The translations under genes and the position numbers were made by a program. DNA of 55,150 bases from Lentisphaerota bacterium (GTDB lineage: Bacteria > Verrucomicrobiota > Kiritimatiellia > UBA8416 > JABMPJ01), in contig JABMPJ010000012.1 in assembly GCA_013203785.1 (NCBI GenBank), forward strand, positions 1 to 55,150. Reading direction: 5' to 3'. This document shows, in pieces, positions 42,903-52,338 of the stretch. The notes under the pieces were generated by a model, which was given only the letters and a program-made list of their open reading frames with translations, was not told the DNA's origin and made no database searches. Every line of letters begins with the position of its first letter. The stretch's first letter is position 1.

Positions 42903-44516
42903 CTACTTCCGGGCCCGGTAGTGCCCAATCAGCGCGTTGGTCGAGCCGTCGTGATTCAGCTTACCTCCGGCGGCGGAGAGCTCGGGCAGGATTTTGGCGG
43001 CGAGCTCTTTGCCTAGCTGTACGCCCCACTGGTCGAAGGAGTTGACGTTCCATACGGCGCCCTGGACGAACACTTTGTGCTCGTAGAGTGCGACGAGGGC
43101 GCCCAGCGTGAATGGGGTCAGGGCGTCCGTCAGGAGCGTGTTGGTGGGGCGGTTGCCTTCAAAGGTCTTGTGCGTGACCAGCTCCGCCGGGGTGCCCTCG
43201 GCCACAACCTGCTCGGCCGACTTGCCGAAGGCAAGGGCCTCGGTCTGCGCAAACAAGTTCGCCATGAGCTTGTCATGGTGATCGCCAATGGCGTTGTGCG
43301 ACCGACAGCAGCCGATGAAGTCGGACGGGATCAGCTTTGTGCCTTGGTGAATCAGCTGATAGAAGGCATGCTGGCCGTTGGTTCCCGGCTCACCCCAAAT
43401 GATCGGTCCGGTTTGGTACTCCACCACATTGCCGTCGCAATCAACACGCTTGCCATTGCTCTCCATGTCGAGCTGCTGTAGGTGCGCGGCGAGACGATGC
43501 AGATATTGATCGTACGGAAGTACGGCATGGCTATCGGCACCGAGGAAGTTGTTGTACCAGATTCCCAGCATCCCCATCAGCATCGGCACATTTTGAGCGG
43601 CCGGTGCCTCCGCAAAATGGCGGTCCATGGCATGCGCGCCATCGAGCAGAGCGTTGAAGTGATCCGGTCCCAAAGCCACCATAAGTGGCAGACCGATAGC
43701 CGACCAGAGCGAGTAGCGTCCGCCGACCCACTCCCAGAACTCAAACATATTGGCCGTATCGATGCCAAAGGTGGCCACCGCGGCCGCGTTGGTGGAGACC
43801 GCAACGCAGTGCGCCGCGATAGCGGCGTCATCGGTTAACGCCTCCAGCAACCAGGCCCGGGCGGAATGGGCATTGGTCATGGTCTCCTGCGTTGTGAACG
43901 TCTTGGAGGCGATGATGAAGAGCGTCTCTTCAGGATCGAGATCGCGGGTCGCCTCGACCATGTGCGTCCCGTCTACATTGGAGACAAACCGCACGGTCAG
44001 TGAGCGATCGCTATAGGACTTCAGCGCCTCATATACCATGGCCGGTCCGAGATCGGAGCCGCCGATGCCAATGTTGACGATGTTGCGGATACGCTTGCCG
44101 GTATAGCCCAACCACTCGCCGTCGCGTACAGCGTTGCTGAAGGCGGACATGCGGTCGAGTACGGCCAGAATGCCGGGCATCACATCGTCGCCGTCAACCA
44201 GGACGGGCCTGCCCGAGCGGTTGCGCAGGGCGGTATGCAATACGGCACGGTCTTCAGTGATGTTGATCCGTTCGCCCGAGAGCATCCGGTCGCGCAATCC
44301 TGCCACGTCGCAGGCCTTAGCAAGGGTAAGCAGGGCCGTCAGCGTTTCGTCCGTGACGCGGTTTTTGGAGTAATCCAACCGCCAGCCGCATGCCTCGGCC
44401 GTCATGCGCTCGGCGCGTCCCACGTCATCCGCAAATAGTTCGCGCAGATGCAGCGCGCCAACCGTGGTCGCCTGCTGCTCCAATGCCTTCCATTCCGCCC
44501 GTTCCGTCAATTTCAT
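42903..44516 (-). CDS. pgi: glucose-6-phosphate isomerase
   Basis: A 537-residue enzyme of full length for bacterial Pgi. [46 protein letters not shown] (PROSITE-like signature) and a C-terminal [16 protein letters not shown] are all present. It interconverts glucose-6-phosphate and fructose-6-phosphate in the cytoplasm. It stands alone, convergent with the M50 gene and divergent from the LacI-type regulator. Start ATG 44516 gives a normal N-terminus ([14 protein letters not shown]). Confidence 0.95.
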   Translation of the reverse strand: MKLTERAEWKALEQQATTVGALHLRELFADDVGRAERMTAEACGWRLDYSKNRVTDETLTALLTLAKACDVAGLRDRMLSGERINITEDRAVLHTALRNRSGRPVLVDGDDVMPGILAVLDRMSAFSNAVRDGEWLGYTGKRIRNIVNIGIGGSDLGPAMVYEALKSYSDRSLTVRFVSNVDGTHMVEATRDLDPEETLFIIASKTFTTQETMTNAHSARAWLLEALTDDAAIAAHCVAVSTNAAAVATFGIDTANMFEFWEWVGGRYSLWSAIGLPLMVALGPDHFNALLDGAHAMDRHFAEAPAAQNVPMLMGMLGIWYNNFLGADSHAVLPYDQYLHRLAAHLQQLDMESNGKRVDCDGNVVEYQTGPIIWGEPGTNGQHAFYQLIHQGTKLIPSDFIGCCRSHNAIGDHHDKLMANLFAQTEALAFGKSAEQVVAEGTPAELVTHKTFEGNRPTNTLLTDALTPFTLGALVALYEHKVFVQGAVWNVNSFDQWGVQLGKELAAKILPELSAAGGKLNHDGSTNALIGHYRARK

Positions 44517-44723
44517 TGCATACCCCTTGTGAGCTCGGTGTCAAATAGAGGTGGCAGTCTAGCACCCATTGGAGTGGGAGAGCAATGGCCAGGGGGGGGG
44601 GAAGTCGGCGAAGGGAGGTCGGGGAGGAGAACTGGCGCAGAGTGCGCAGGTGTGCGTTTTTTCTGAATACCGCGGACATCGGCGGTTAGAAAATGTTCAA
44701 GGTCTCAAGCTCTGTCGAACGCG

Positions 44724-44778
44724 GTGTAGGGTTGGCCGTCCCCGGCCAATAATTGGCCGGGACGGCCAACGCCACACC
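44724..44778. repeat. double palindrome with TTGGCC/GGCCAA arms
   Basis: GTAGGG-TTGGCC-GTCCCC-GGCCAA is followed by the inverted partner TTGGCC-GGGAC-GGCCAA-C. It has the same design as the element at 7659 (GTAGGG, stem, GTCCCC, stem) with a different stem sequence. It lies upstream of the LacI-type regulator gene. Confidence 0.75.
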
Positions 44779-44799
44779 GGCACCGTCATCTGCCCGTCC

Positions 44800-44813
44800 C
44801 GTAATCGTTTACA
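44800..44813. promoter_or_regulatory. LacI-family operator-like palindrome upstream of the regulator gene
   Basis: CGTAATCGTTTACA is an imperfect palindrome with a central CG, the usual design of LacI/GalR operators. The preceding eight bases and the motif (CCCGTCCCG-AATCG-TTACAT, 44793-44814) recur at 48023-48044. It lies 167 bp upstream of the LacI-type start codon, so the regulator may control itself. Confidence 0.6.
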
Positions 44814-44980
44814 TTTTGCCTCGTTTTCCACTCTGTGCTCTGCTAAAGCATCCCTACCCAACCGTGCAAAGACAGAAGCGACACCAGAACTATCTGCTGC
44901 CTGGTGAGCAGTCCATACAACGGAGCCACTGTCTGAGGGTGGTCGGTGCGGGCCAACTGCCGCAGAGAGGAGCCCTTAGG

Positions 44981-45988
44981 ATGGCCACAGGCAAAGCAAG
45001 GCAACAGACCGTAACGATGAAGGATATCGCCGAACGCATCGGCGTAACGCCTGCCACGGTATCGCGTGCCCTCAATGCCGCTACGGCCCACCAAGTCTCA
45101 GAGAAGGTCCGTACGCGTGTCAGTGAAGAAGCTGACCACATGGGATACCGACTCAATCCCTTCGCGCGCCGGCTGCGTCTTAAGCGATCTGAAACCATCG
45201 GCGTCGTCGTCGAGCTTCTGCAAAGTATATCTGCTGTAACGGCACTAGCCGTCGAGTATTTGGCCGGTATCGCCGACGAAGCCGGGAGGCGCGGATACGA
45301 CATCACGATGCTACCTGACTACCCCAAGAAGGGATTGGGCACCAGCGTGGTAAGTTTTGATGGCATTGTATCCATTGTCTCGGAGCCCAAGCGCCAGCGG
45401 CTATCCGACGAACTGCGTGGCCGCCTGCCTCATGTCTCCCTCGCGGGGTTTCCTGAAGACCGCCAAGAACCCGCCCACGTCGCATTCGATCAGCGCGGCG
45501 CGGTGACGGAGATGCTGACCTTTCTGCATGGACGCGGTTACAAACGAATCGGGTGCATGGCGGTCGATACGGCCACCCGAACGACAGAGCTCCGCGTCGG
45601 CGCCTACCGTGATGCGATGCGAGCACTGAAACGCGCTGCACGCGTCTACCCCCTGCGCGATCCAAACGCCCCCACCGAGCTCCCATCGCTCATTCAGAAC
45701 ATGGCGCGCGACCAACTCGATGTCGTGTTCTGCACGACCGACCTGGCCGCGTGCCAGTTGATGCTTGCGCTTCGGAGCTCCTTCCCAGACTTCAGTCCGG
45801 CGGTGGCCGGATTCGATGATCTGCCCGGCATTGCCGACGTCTATGGGCTCACCACGATCCGCGAGCCACGCCGCGAGGCCGGTGCCTATGCCGTGCAAGA
45901 GCTGATCCGTTTAATCGAAGGTGGTGGATCGGCACGGGTCCGCCGAAAGCTCTTTCCCGGAAGCGTCACTGTCCGTACATCCGCCTGA
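44981..45988 (+). CDS. LacI-family transcriptional regulator
   Basis: A 335-residue regulator. Residues 13-60 form the LacI helix-turn-helix and hinge helix (VTMKDIAERIGVTPATVSRALNA, MGYRLNPFARRLRLKRSETIGVVV). The rest is a periplasmic-binding-protein-like effector domain (VFCTTDLAACQLM, VAGFDDLPGIADVYGLTTI). The ATG at 44981 has AGGAG about ten bases upstream, and the longer frame upstream passes through the palindromic repeat. It is followed by convergent catabolic genes and probably represses them through the operators at 44800 and 48030. Confidence 0.9.
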   Translation: MATGKARQQTVTMKDIAERIGVTPATVSRALNAATAHQVSEKVRTRVSEEADHMGYRLNPFARRLRLKRSETIGVVVELLQSISAVTALAVEYLAGIADEAGRRGYDITMLPDYPKKGLGTSVVSFDGIVSIVSEPKRQRLSDELRGRLPHVSLAGFPEDRQEPAHVAFDQRGAVTEMLTFLHGRGYKRIGCMAVDTATRTTELRVGAYRDAMRALKRAARVYPLRDPNAPTELPSLIQNMARDQLDVVFCTTDLAACQLMLALRSSFPDFSPAVAGFDDLPGIADVYGLTTIREPRREAGAYAVQELIRLIEGGGSARVRRKLFPGSVTVRTSA

Positions 45989-46032
45989 ACACGCCATTCG
46001 GCCCCGTCGGCCGATTCGTCCGCTCACAGCAG

Positions 46033-47136
46033 TTAGCGGGCAACGATTGACGGAGGAGTAACTCCCTGCTCGTCCGCAGCCTCAAGCAACTGACTGTAGG
46101 TTGTACCATTGATGGGAATCCCATGCTCCAGGTAGGCCCGCTCGTTCAGACGCTCTTTCTGTCCAGCGTAGTAAACCTGCTCTTGCCCCTCAGCGGGCGG
46201 ACAGGAGCGCAGCTGGGCCAACATCGCATCCATATCAGAACGGAAGCCTGCGGCATCCCGGAAGCGATCGATGCGAATGGCTCCGAAGAAATGGCTGACG
46301 CGCGCTGAGGTCGTCTCGGTGTCACTGATCGCCGGACCGCATGGGGCGCCACCCAACACGGCACACAGGATATCCACCATCACGGCCAGACCGTACCCTT
46401 TATAGCCGCCATGCTCCTCGTTGATACCGCCGAGAGGAAGAATACCCCCACCGATACGGTGGAACATGTCCTCAAGAATGGATCCAGGGTCACAGGCCGT
46501 CTGGCCGCTCTTGTCGACGGCCCAGCCCATGGGCAACTCCTTGGCCTCTCGGTCATACACCTCCAACTTGCCGCGCGAGACCACTGTCGTGGACATGTCC
46601 AAGACGAACGCCTCTTCACGATCAGCGGGAACAGCAAAAGCCAGGGGGTTGGTCCCAAACATAACCTGTCGGCCAAACGTCGGCACACCCAGTGCCGCGG
46701 TGTTGGTCATGGTCAGCCCAATCATATCATGCGGAAGCGCCATCATGGCGTAGTAACCGGCGATGCCGAAATGATTGGAATTTCGGACACAACCGAAGGC
46801 GGTGCCCTGCTCACTGGCCTTATGGATCACCGCCTCCATGGTGCGGACACTCACGGGAGCTCCCATCTGGCCCTTCGCATCGACCACGATGGACATATCC
46901 GTCTCAGAAACGGTCTCTGCGCAAGCGTCGGGAATCATCTGACCGCCGCGCAAGCCATTGACATAACGCCACAGACGTCCCACTCCATGCGACGGAATGC
47001 CACGCAAATCGGCACTCACAAGGACATCGGCCGCCGTGACGGCGTCGCCTTTCTCCAGGCGAAGGGACTCAAAGACGTCGCCACAGAAGCGTTTCAGCTC
47101 TGTCGCCTCAATATGAACATCCACTAACGTCGACAT
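46033..47136 (-). CDS. Ldh-family (malate/L-lactate dehydrogenase 2) oxidoreductase
   Basis: A 367-residue NAD(P)-dependent dehydrogenase of the MDH2/LDH2 family. HGVGRLWRYVNGL near residue 50 and NHFGIAGYYAMMA, MFGTNPLAFAVP and EHGGYKGYGLAVMVDIL are the family motifs. Members reduce or oxidise 2-oxo/2-hydroxy acids such as ureidoglycolate, malate or sugar acids. Four bases after the SDR stop, it is probably co-transcribed with that gene. ATG 47136 is preferred over an upstream start overlapping the SDR. Confidence 0.85.
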   Translation of the reverse strand: MSTLVDVHIEATELKRFCGDVFESLRLEKGDAVTAADVLVSADLRGIPSHGVGRLWRYVNGLRGGQMIPDACAETVSETDMSIVVDAKGQMGAPVSVRTMEAVIHKASEQGTAFGCVRNSNHFGIAGYYAMMALPHDMIGLTMTNTAALGVPTFGRQVMFGTNPLAFAVPADREEAFVLDMSTTVVSRGKLEVYDREAKELPMGWAVDKSGQTACDPGSILEDMFHRIGGGILPLGGINEEHGGYKGYGLAVMVDILCAVLGGAPCGPAISDTETTSARVSHFFGAIRIDRFRDAAGFRSDMDAMLAQLRSCPPAEGQEQVYYAGQKERLNERAYLEHGIPINGTTYSQLLEAADEQGVTPPSIVAR

Positions 47137-47140
47137 AGTC

Positions 47141-47953
47141 TTAGACACCCCCATACGCATTCAGCCCACCATCAACGACGAGCGCCGCTCCGTGGACAAA
47201 CCTGGCCGACTCATCCAGAAGGAAGAGCGCGGGACCGACGAGGTCGTCGCAATCACCAAAACGCCCCATCGGTGTCTGTGCCACAATCCTTTGGCCGCGT
47301 TCAGTCAATGCCCCGGTGGCTTCGTCCGTCAGCAAGAACTTGTTCTGCTCTGTCAGGAAGAACCCAGGCACCAGCGCGTTCACCCGTATGGGTGAGGTAT
47401 ATTCCTGTGCGAGATGAACGGCCAACCATTGCGTAAAATTGGCCACCGCCGCCTTTCCGGCCGAATACGCCACGCTTCGTGTCAGAGGCTGAATCGCGCC
47501 CATTGACGACAGATTGAGAATGGCACCCCCGCCCTGCTCATTCATGATGCGGGCAAATACCTGACAAGGGAGAAAGGTTCCCATAAAATTCAAATCACAG
47601 ACCGTGCGCACCGCCTCCTCAGGAAGATCAAAGAATGATGTCGTGTCGCTGGTGGTAGCCTCCTTGCGCGTACCGCCTGCACCATTGATCAGAAAATCGA
47701 CGCGGCCATACGCCTCCAGTACGTCGTCAGCCAGTTGTAGCAGCGACGCTTTGGACAAGACATCCGCCTGTGCCGCCCTAGCGATACCGTGCTCCGCCTC
47801 GATCGCATCCACGACACCTTGGGCCTTGCCGAGCTGAGAGTTGGCCACAACCACTACCGAGGCCCCATGCGATGCTAGCGCCCGACAGAGGGCACCGCAC
47901 AATACACCACTCCCGCCTGTAACGACCGCGACCTTACCCGTAAAATCAAACAT
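47141..47953 (-). CDS. SDR oxidoreductase, D-mannonate oxidoreductase (fructuronate reductase) type
   Basis: A 270-residue classical SDR. TGGSGVLCGALCRALA is the cofactor site and YSAGK is the catalytic motif. The C-terminal section IRVNALVPGFFLTEQNKFLL followed by TPMGRFGD matches the SDR-type D-mannonate oxidoreductases of hexuronate degradation. That would place it at the fructuronate-to-mannonate step. No mannonate dehydratase or uronate isomerase gene is in the window. It is divergent from the glycosidase, with an operator-like site between. Confidence 0.75.
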   Translation of the reverse strand: MFDFTGKVAVVTGGSGVLCGALCRALASHGASVVVVANSQLGKAQGVVDAIEAEHGIARAAQADVLSKASLLQLADDVLEAYGRVDFLINGAGGTRKEATTSDTTSFFDLPEEAVRTVCDLNFMGTFLPCQVFARIMNEQGGGAILNLSSMGAIQPLTRSVAYSAGKAAVANFTQWLAVHLAQEYTSPIRVNALVPGFFLTEQNKFLLTDEATGALTERGQRIVAQTPMGRFGDCDDLVGPALFLLDESARFVHGAALVVDGGLNAYGGV

Positions 47954-48029
47954 CTCTTTTCCTTCTGACCTGCTCTAGCGCAGCACCGGCCCTTGGAGGA
48001 GTCTCTTGTTTGGCACTTGCTTCCCGTCC

Positions 48030-48043
48030 CGCAATCGATTACA
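48030..48043. promoter_or_regulatory. LacI-family operator-like palindrome in a divergent promoter region
   Basis: CGCAATCGATTACA, in a 22-bp stretch (48023-48044) that differs from 44793-44814 at only two positions. It lies between the SDR gene (start 47953, leftward) and the glycosidase gene (start 48134, rightward), placed to control both. Confidence 0.65.
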
Positions 48044-48133
48044 TATACCGCATCATATGGAGAGGCGAGACAACCGTCAAGCCGATGTTATAGTGACACA
48101 AGCCAACGACACATCCGTCAACAGAGCCGACCT

Positions 48134-50335
48134 ATGAAACACCCCCCTCCCCCCGCGCTCGACCCGTTGACCCTCCTACGCCGCTCCGATCTGCATGAGC
48201 TGCTGGGCAACCGCATGACCTCTTACTGTAGTTCGCTGGGCGGTGGGAGCATCAAGTACTGGGATGGCAAGATTGCCTCCTTTGTACCGGACGATAGCTA
48301 CTGCGACCGTACGGCTTTTGTCGAATGCGTCAACCCCGAGAGTGGGGAGAGCCTCGTGCAGTCGGCTTACCACTTCTGGTTTCCGCATAAGATCGTCAAT
48401 CGTTTTCTGACCCATGGGAAGGCGCATATCTTCGAAGAGAAGACCATCCATGACGACACGTTCGTCTCACGCATGGAGGTAGTGAATGAGGCATGGGCGC
48501 GCACTCTCATTTTGCGGATTCACGGGACGGTTGAGGCCGGATCATCCGTGCGCAAGGTGGGCAACCGAGTCGTGATCAGGGAGGTCCGCGCAGGGACGCC
48601 GGACAAGCCTCTGCCCCCTGCCAGGCAAAGCACCATTTACAAGGTCCTTGGGTTTAGCCGTCGGTCGCAGATCACGGTCACAGACCTCACCTACACCATT
48701 GAATTGCCACTGGAGCTGGAGTTTCTTTGGGATAGCCCCCACCAACCCCGCGAGCAGGTCGATCTGGTGGTCTCGGCCGCGAGCACGCGCGGCGAAGCCA
48801 TCCGAAAGTATGCCGTGGCCATGAAGGATCCGGCCCAGCTCTTCACAGCACGTGAAGAGGAGTGGCGCGACTTCTTCCGCGATAACGTGCCTTCGTTCGA
48901 GTGCGATAACGCCCCGATCCAGAAGATGTACTACTTCCTCTTCTACATGATGAAAGCGAATGTATACGACTTCGGAACAGGGAATTTCCCTGAACCATTC
49001 GTCAGTACAGGAAAACTGAGACTCTATCCCCAGTGGTTCTGGGACAGCGCCTTTGGCGAGATGGTGGAAAAATGGATGCACGGCTTGCCGGGCCCCGAAA
49101 GTTCGATGCATTGCACGTTCCGCGCCCAGCGTGAGGACGGGATACTGCCCTTCACGCTCTTCGAAAACGGCGCCAGTTTCGATTCCGGGGACACCATCCA
49201 GCCATTCATTTTGCCCATGGCCGTATGGGACTGGTACCTCATGAGCGGGCGCCGCTCCATTCTCCGCGAAGCACTGCCGGTGTTGATGCGCTTTGACACC
49301 TATATGGAGCGCAACCGGGACGCCAACGGCGACGCCCTGATCCACCTCAAGAGGCCGGGCGAGAGCGGATGGGACAATGCCAAGCGTTATGTCCAGCATC
49401 ACCATCTAAAGCAGCCCTGTGCACCCATGGTCGTGGACAAGCGACCGGTACAGTCACCCGATTTCAATACATACATCTATCTGGGTCGCACTCTTATCGC
49501 CCGCATCGCGCGGGAGCTCAAAAAGACGCGCCTGGCGGAAGCCTACGACGCCAAAGCCGCCAGCACAGGCAAAGCCATCCTGTCGATGTGGGACGACAAG
49601 GTCGGGCTGTTTATGGATCGGTACGAAGACAACCACGAAGGCATCACCACGCGCAGTCCGGGTGGTATCGTGCCCATGCTGACCGGTCTGCCCTCCAAAA
49701 AGCAGGCCCGTGCTATGGATCGCATCTTAACCGATCCGGCTGTGTTCTGGACGGAGTACCCCGTAACCACGTTGGATTTACAGGATCCCGACTACAACGC
49801 TGACGACGAGTATTACAGCTACTGGAACGGCCGGGTATGGCCCAATCTGAACTGGGTGTTGGTTGAGTCCCTCTGTCGCGGAGGAAAGAGCGCGACGGCC
49901 GCAGAGCTGGTCCGCCGCAGCCTGCGCATGTGCAACGCGGCCGGCGAGGCCTGGAGCATGGAGAATTACCACCCCGAAACAGGTCTGCCCTATCTGACCC
50001 ACAACTGCCAGCAGTACATCTGGGGCGGCATGTTCAACGACATGCTGTTACGCCGCGTGGCAGGCATTCAGCCCAACGCCCCGTCGGACGAAGTCATTGT
50101 CAACCCGCTGTGGAACGACGATATGAACCGTCTGGCCGTCCGTGACGTACGGGTGGGCGCACATGCCGTTGATGTGGAACTGGAACGCCGCGCCGGACAA
50201 CTTCATCTCCGTTTCACGCATCGCGGTCGTAAAGCTCTGACCTTGGTGACCTCACGCGGTCGGCGCCAGGTTCACAACCGGACTGTGGCACTGGCCATCA
50301 CACACTTCGAGGCCCCCCATTGGCTGGCACTCTGA
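48134..50335 (+). CDS. MGH1-like / GH63-GH37-like (alpha/alpha)6 glycosidase
   Basis: A 733-residue protein without a signal peptide. The N-terminal ~270 residues form a beta-rich domain. The catalytic part has RLYPQWFWDSAFGEMVEKWM, REDGILPFTLFENG, YSYWNGRVWPNLNWVLVESL and MENYHPETGLP, the layout of mannosylglycerate-hydrolase-like and trehalase-type (alpha/alpha)6 enzymes. It would cleave an imported alpha-glycoside; the sugar is not known. ATG 48134 is used because the longer upstream frame runs through the operator region. A LacI-type repressor is the likely control. Confidence 0.75.
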   Translation: MKHPPPPALDPLTLLRRSDLHELLGNRMTSYCSSLGGGSIKYWDGKIASFVPDDSYCDRTAFVECVNPESGESLVQSAYHFWFPHKIVNRFLTHGKAHIFEEKTIHDDTFVSRMEVVNEAWARTLILRIHGTVEAGSSVRKVGNRVVIREVRAGTPDKPLPPARQSTIYKVLGFSRRSQITVTDLTYTIELPLELEFLWDSPHQPREQVDLVVSAASTRGEAIRKYAVAMKDPAQLFTAREEEWRDFFRDNVPSFECDNAPIQKMYYFLFYMMKANVYDFGTGNFPEPFVSTGKLRLYPQWFWDSAFGEMVEKWMHGLPGPESSMHCTFRAQREDGILPFTLFENGASFDSGDTIQPFILPMAVWDWYLMSGRRSILREALPVLMRFDTYMERNRDANGDALIHLKRPGESGWDNAKRYVQHHHLKQPCAPMVVDKRPVQSPDFNTYIYLGRTLIARIARELKKTRLAEAYDAKAASTGKAILSMWDDKVGLFMDRYEDNHEGITTRSPGGIVPMLTGLPSKKQARAMDRILTDPAVFWTEYPVTTLDLQDPDYNADDEYYSYWNGRVWPNLNWVLVESLCRGGKSATAAELVRRSLRMCNAAGEAWSMENYHPETGLPYLTHNCQQYIWGGMFNDMLLRRVAGIQPNAPSDEVIVNPLWNDDMNRLAVRDVRVGAHAVDVELERRAGQLHLRFTHRGRKALTLVTSRGRRQVHNRTVALAITHFEAPHWLAL

Positions 50336-50495
50336 GCAGCCATGATTGTACGCATAGTGATCTACGGTTCTTTTCTCTCTCACGAGGCGCGCAGCTACGG
50401 CTCGACAGCTGTGTGCAAGTGAGTCAATAATTCGCCCCTAACGGAAGTAGACGGCTCGGAGAGCTTGTGTCAGAAAGACGAACGGGAACGATCTA

Positions 50496-51773
50496 ATGAG
50501 CACGGTCAAGTTGGCGCTGATAGGGGCAGGAAACCGAGGGGGGGGTATCTTCGGTCAGTACGGACTGGACATGCCTCATCGTTGCCGCTTTACCGCGGTG
50601 GTGGAACCAGACCCGAGTAAGCGCAAACATTTTGCAGCACAGCACACCATACCTCCCGAGCGCTGTTTTGAAAACGGGCCCTCGTTCTTTGCCGCCGACC
50701 TCCGGGATATTGACGCGGTAGTGATTGCCACGCGCGAAGATCAACGTCTGGATCCGGTCGTAGCGTCCATGCAGCAGGGCTATCATATTCTGGTTGAAAA
50801 GCCGCTCTGTACCAACGTTGAGGAGCTCCTTCGACTGTATGACAGCTGCTACGACTATGAGGGCATTGTCATTGTGTGCCACCAGATGCGCCTGTCGCCG
50901 GGACCTCGGACCGTTAAAGAGTTGATTGATTCTGGGCGCTATGGGGATGTCATCTGCCTCCAGCACAGCGAAAACCTCTCCTACTCTCACATGGCACACT
51001 CCTTTGTCCGTGGCTTTTTCAACCATTCATCTCTGACGCCCATGCTACTTGCCAAGTCATGTCACGATATGGATATCATGACCCACTGGATTGGGGGCAA
51101 AGCCTGCCGTGTATCGTCGTTTGGATCCCTTACTCACTTCACGAAGGCAAACTGCCCGGAGGGGGCACCGGCCTTCTGTCTGGAGGGCTGTCCCGCCTCC
51201 AAAGAGTGCCCCTACGACGTTTTGAAGCTCTATTTCAATGATGACACCGATCCGGCCTACCTGCGCCAGATGGGCGTGGTGACCAGCAAGGATCAACTCC
51301 GTGAACTGCTACAGACGAATCGGTTTGGGCGCTGTGTTTTTCAGACGGACAATGATGCCGTGGATCACCAGACGGTCCAGATTGAGTACGAGGATGGCGT
51401 CCTGGCCTCCTTCACCATGTGCGGTCACAACGGGGTCGAACGGCGCATCTCAAAGTTCAGTATGACCAACGGTGAAATCGAGTATGACGCCTCACAGGGA
51501 ACCATCACGGCTCATAGTTTTGAACCCCTGCGCGTAGAGACATTTCGACCCGAAGCCAGCGGCACGCACAATGGAGGCGACCGCGCCATCATGGATAATT
51601 TCATGGATGCGATCGTGTCGGGCGACCGCTCAGGCCTACTTACGCCCATTCGGGATTCCCTGGAGGGGCACCTTCTGGTCTTTGCGGCTGAGGAAGCCAG
51701 GGCGACCGGAAGCGTCGTTCAGGTCCGTGAGTTTGAGGCCCGTGCTCGATCAGGTCTCAGCGGCACGAGTTGA
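50496..51773 (+). CDS. Gfo/Idh/MocA-family oxidoreductase
   Basis: A 425-residue NAD(P)-dependent sugar oxidoreductase. The Rossmann motif is LALIGAGNRGGG and the catalytic EKP motif is ILVEKPLCTN. A cysteine cluster (NCPEGAPAFCLEGCPASKECPY) occurs around residue 215, typical of one subgroup and possibly a metal site. It follows the glycosidase after 160 bp; that gap has no gene. The substrate is probably a sugar or cyclitol from the same pathway. Confidence 0.85.
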   Translation: MSTVKLALIGAGNRGGGIFGQYGLDMPHRCRFTAVVEPDPSKRKHFAAQHTIPPERCFENGPSFFAADLRDIDAVVIATREDQRLDPVVASMQQGYHILVEKPLCTNVEELLRLYDSCYDYEGIVIVCHQMRLSPGPRTVKELIDSGRYGDVICLQHSENLSYSHMAHSFVRGFFNHSSLTPMLLAKSCHDMDIMTHWIGGKACRVSSFGSLTHFTKANCPEGAPAFCLEGCPASKECPYDVLKLYFNDDTDPAYLRQMGVVTSKDQLRELLQTNRFGRCVFQTDNDAVDHQTVQIEYEDGVLASFTMCGHNGVERRISKFSMTNGEIEYDASQGTITAHSFEPLRVETFRPEASGTHNGGDRAIMDNFMDAIVSGDRSGLLTPIRDSLEGHLLVFAAEEARATGSVVQVREFEARARSGLSGTS

Positions 51774-51786
51774 GGGGGGAGCGACC

Positions 51787-52332
51787 ATGATTGACACGCT
51801 GATTCCCCTGGCAGAGGGGGCCGAGGAGATGGAAACGGTGATCGTCGCGGATATGCTGCGGCGGGCGGGTTGGAGGGTCATATTAGCCGGACTGGCGGAG
51901 GGCGCTGTCACGGCTTCACGCGGGGTCATGATCCAACCGGACACCACCTGGGACGCGATCGACCCCATGACATTTGATCTGATAGTCTTGCCCGGAGGCA
52001 ACGGCGGCACGGAGCGGTTGATTGGCGACGAACGGGTACAGGAGACGCTACGTGCCTTCGTGAAGGCCGACAAGTGGGTAGCGGCGATCTGTGCCGCTGG
52101 CACGGCGCTGCATGCCGCTGGCATCTTGAAAGGGCGGCGCGCCACCTGCTACCCTGGGTGCGAGAAAGGCCTGTTGGAGACCGACTGGCAGACCACTCCC
52201 GTCGTCATTGACGGAAGAATCGTCACCAGCCGAGGGCCGGGCACCGCGTTTGACTTTGCCCTGACCTTGATTCGGCTGCTTGACAGCGAGCCGGTGGCGA
52301 CCCAGGTCGCCACCGGCATGCTGCTGACGTAA
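51787..52332 (+). CDS. DJ-1/PfpI family protein
   Basis: A 181-residue protein. PLAEGAEEMETVIVADMLRRAG carries the conserved glutamate, VLPGGNGG follows, and the nucleophile cysteine is in VAAICAAGTALHAAG. Members include deglycase and chaperone-like proteins (YajL/ThiJ). A GGGGGAG sequence sits just before ATG 51787. It is 13 bp after the oxidoreductase and may be co-transcribed with it. Confidence 0.9.
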   Translation: MIDTLIPLAEGAEEMETVIVADMLRRAGWRVILAGLAEGAVTASRGVMIQPDTTWDAIDPMTFDLIVLPGGNGGTERLIGDERVQETLRAFVKADKWVAAICAAGTALHAAGILKGRRATCYPGCEKGLLETDWQTTPVVIDGRIVTSRGPGTAFDFALTLIRLLDSEPVATQVATGMLLT

Positions 52333-52338
52333 GCCGAA

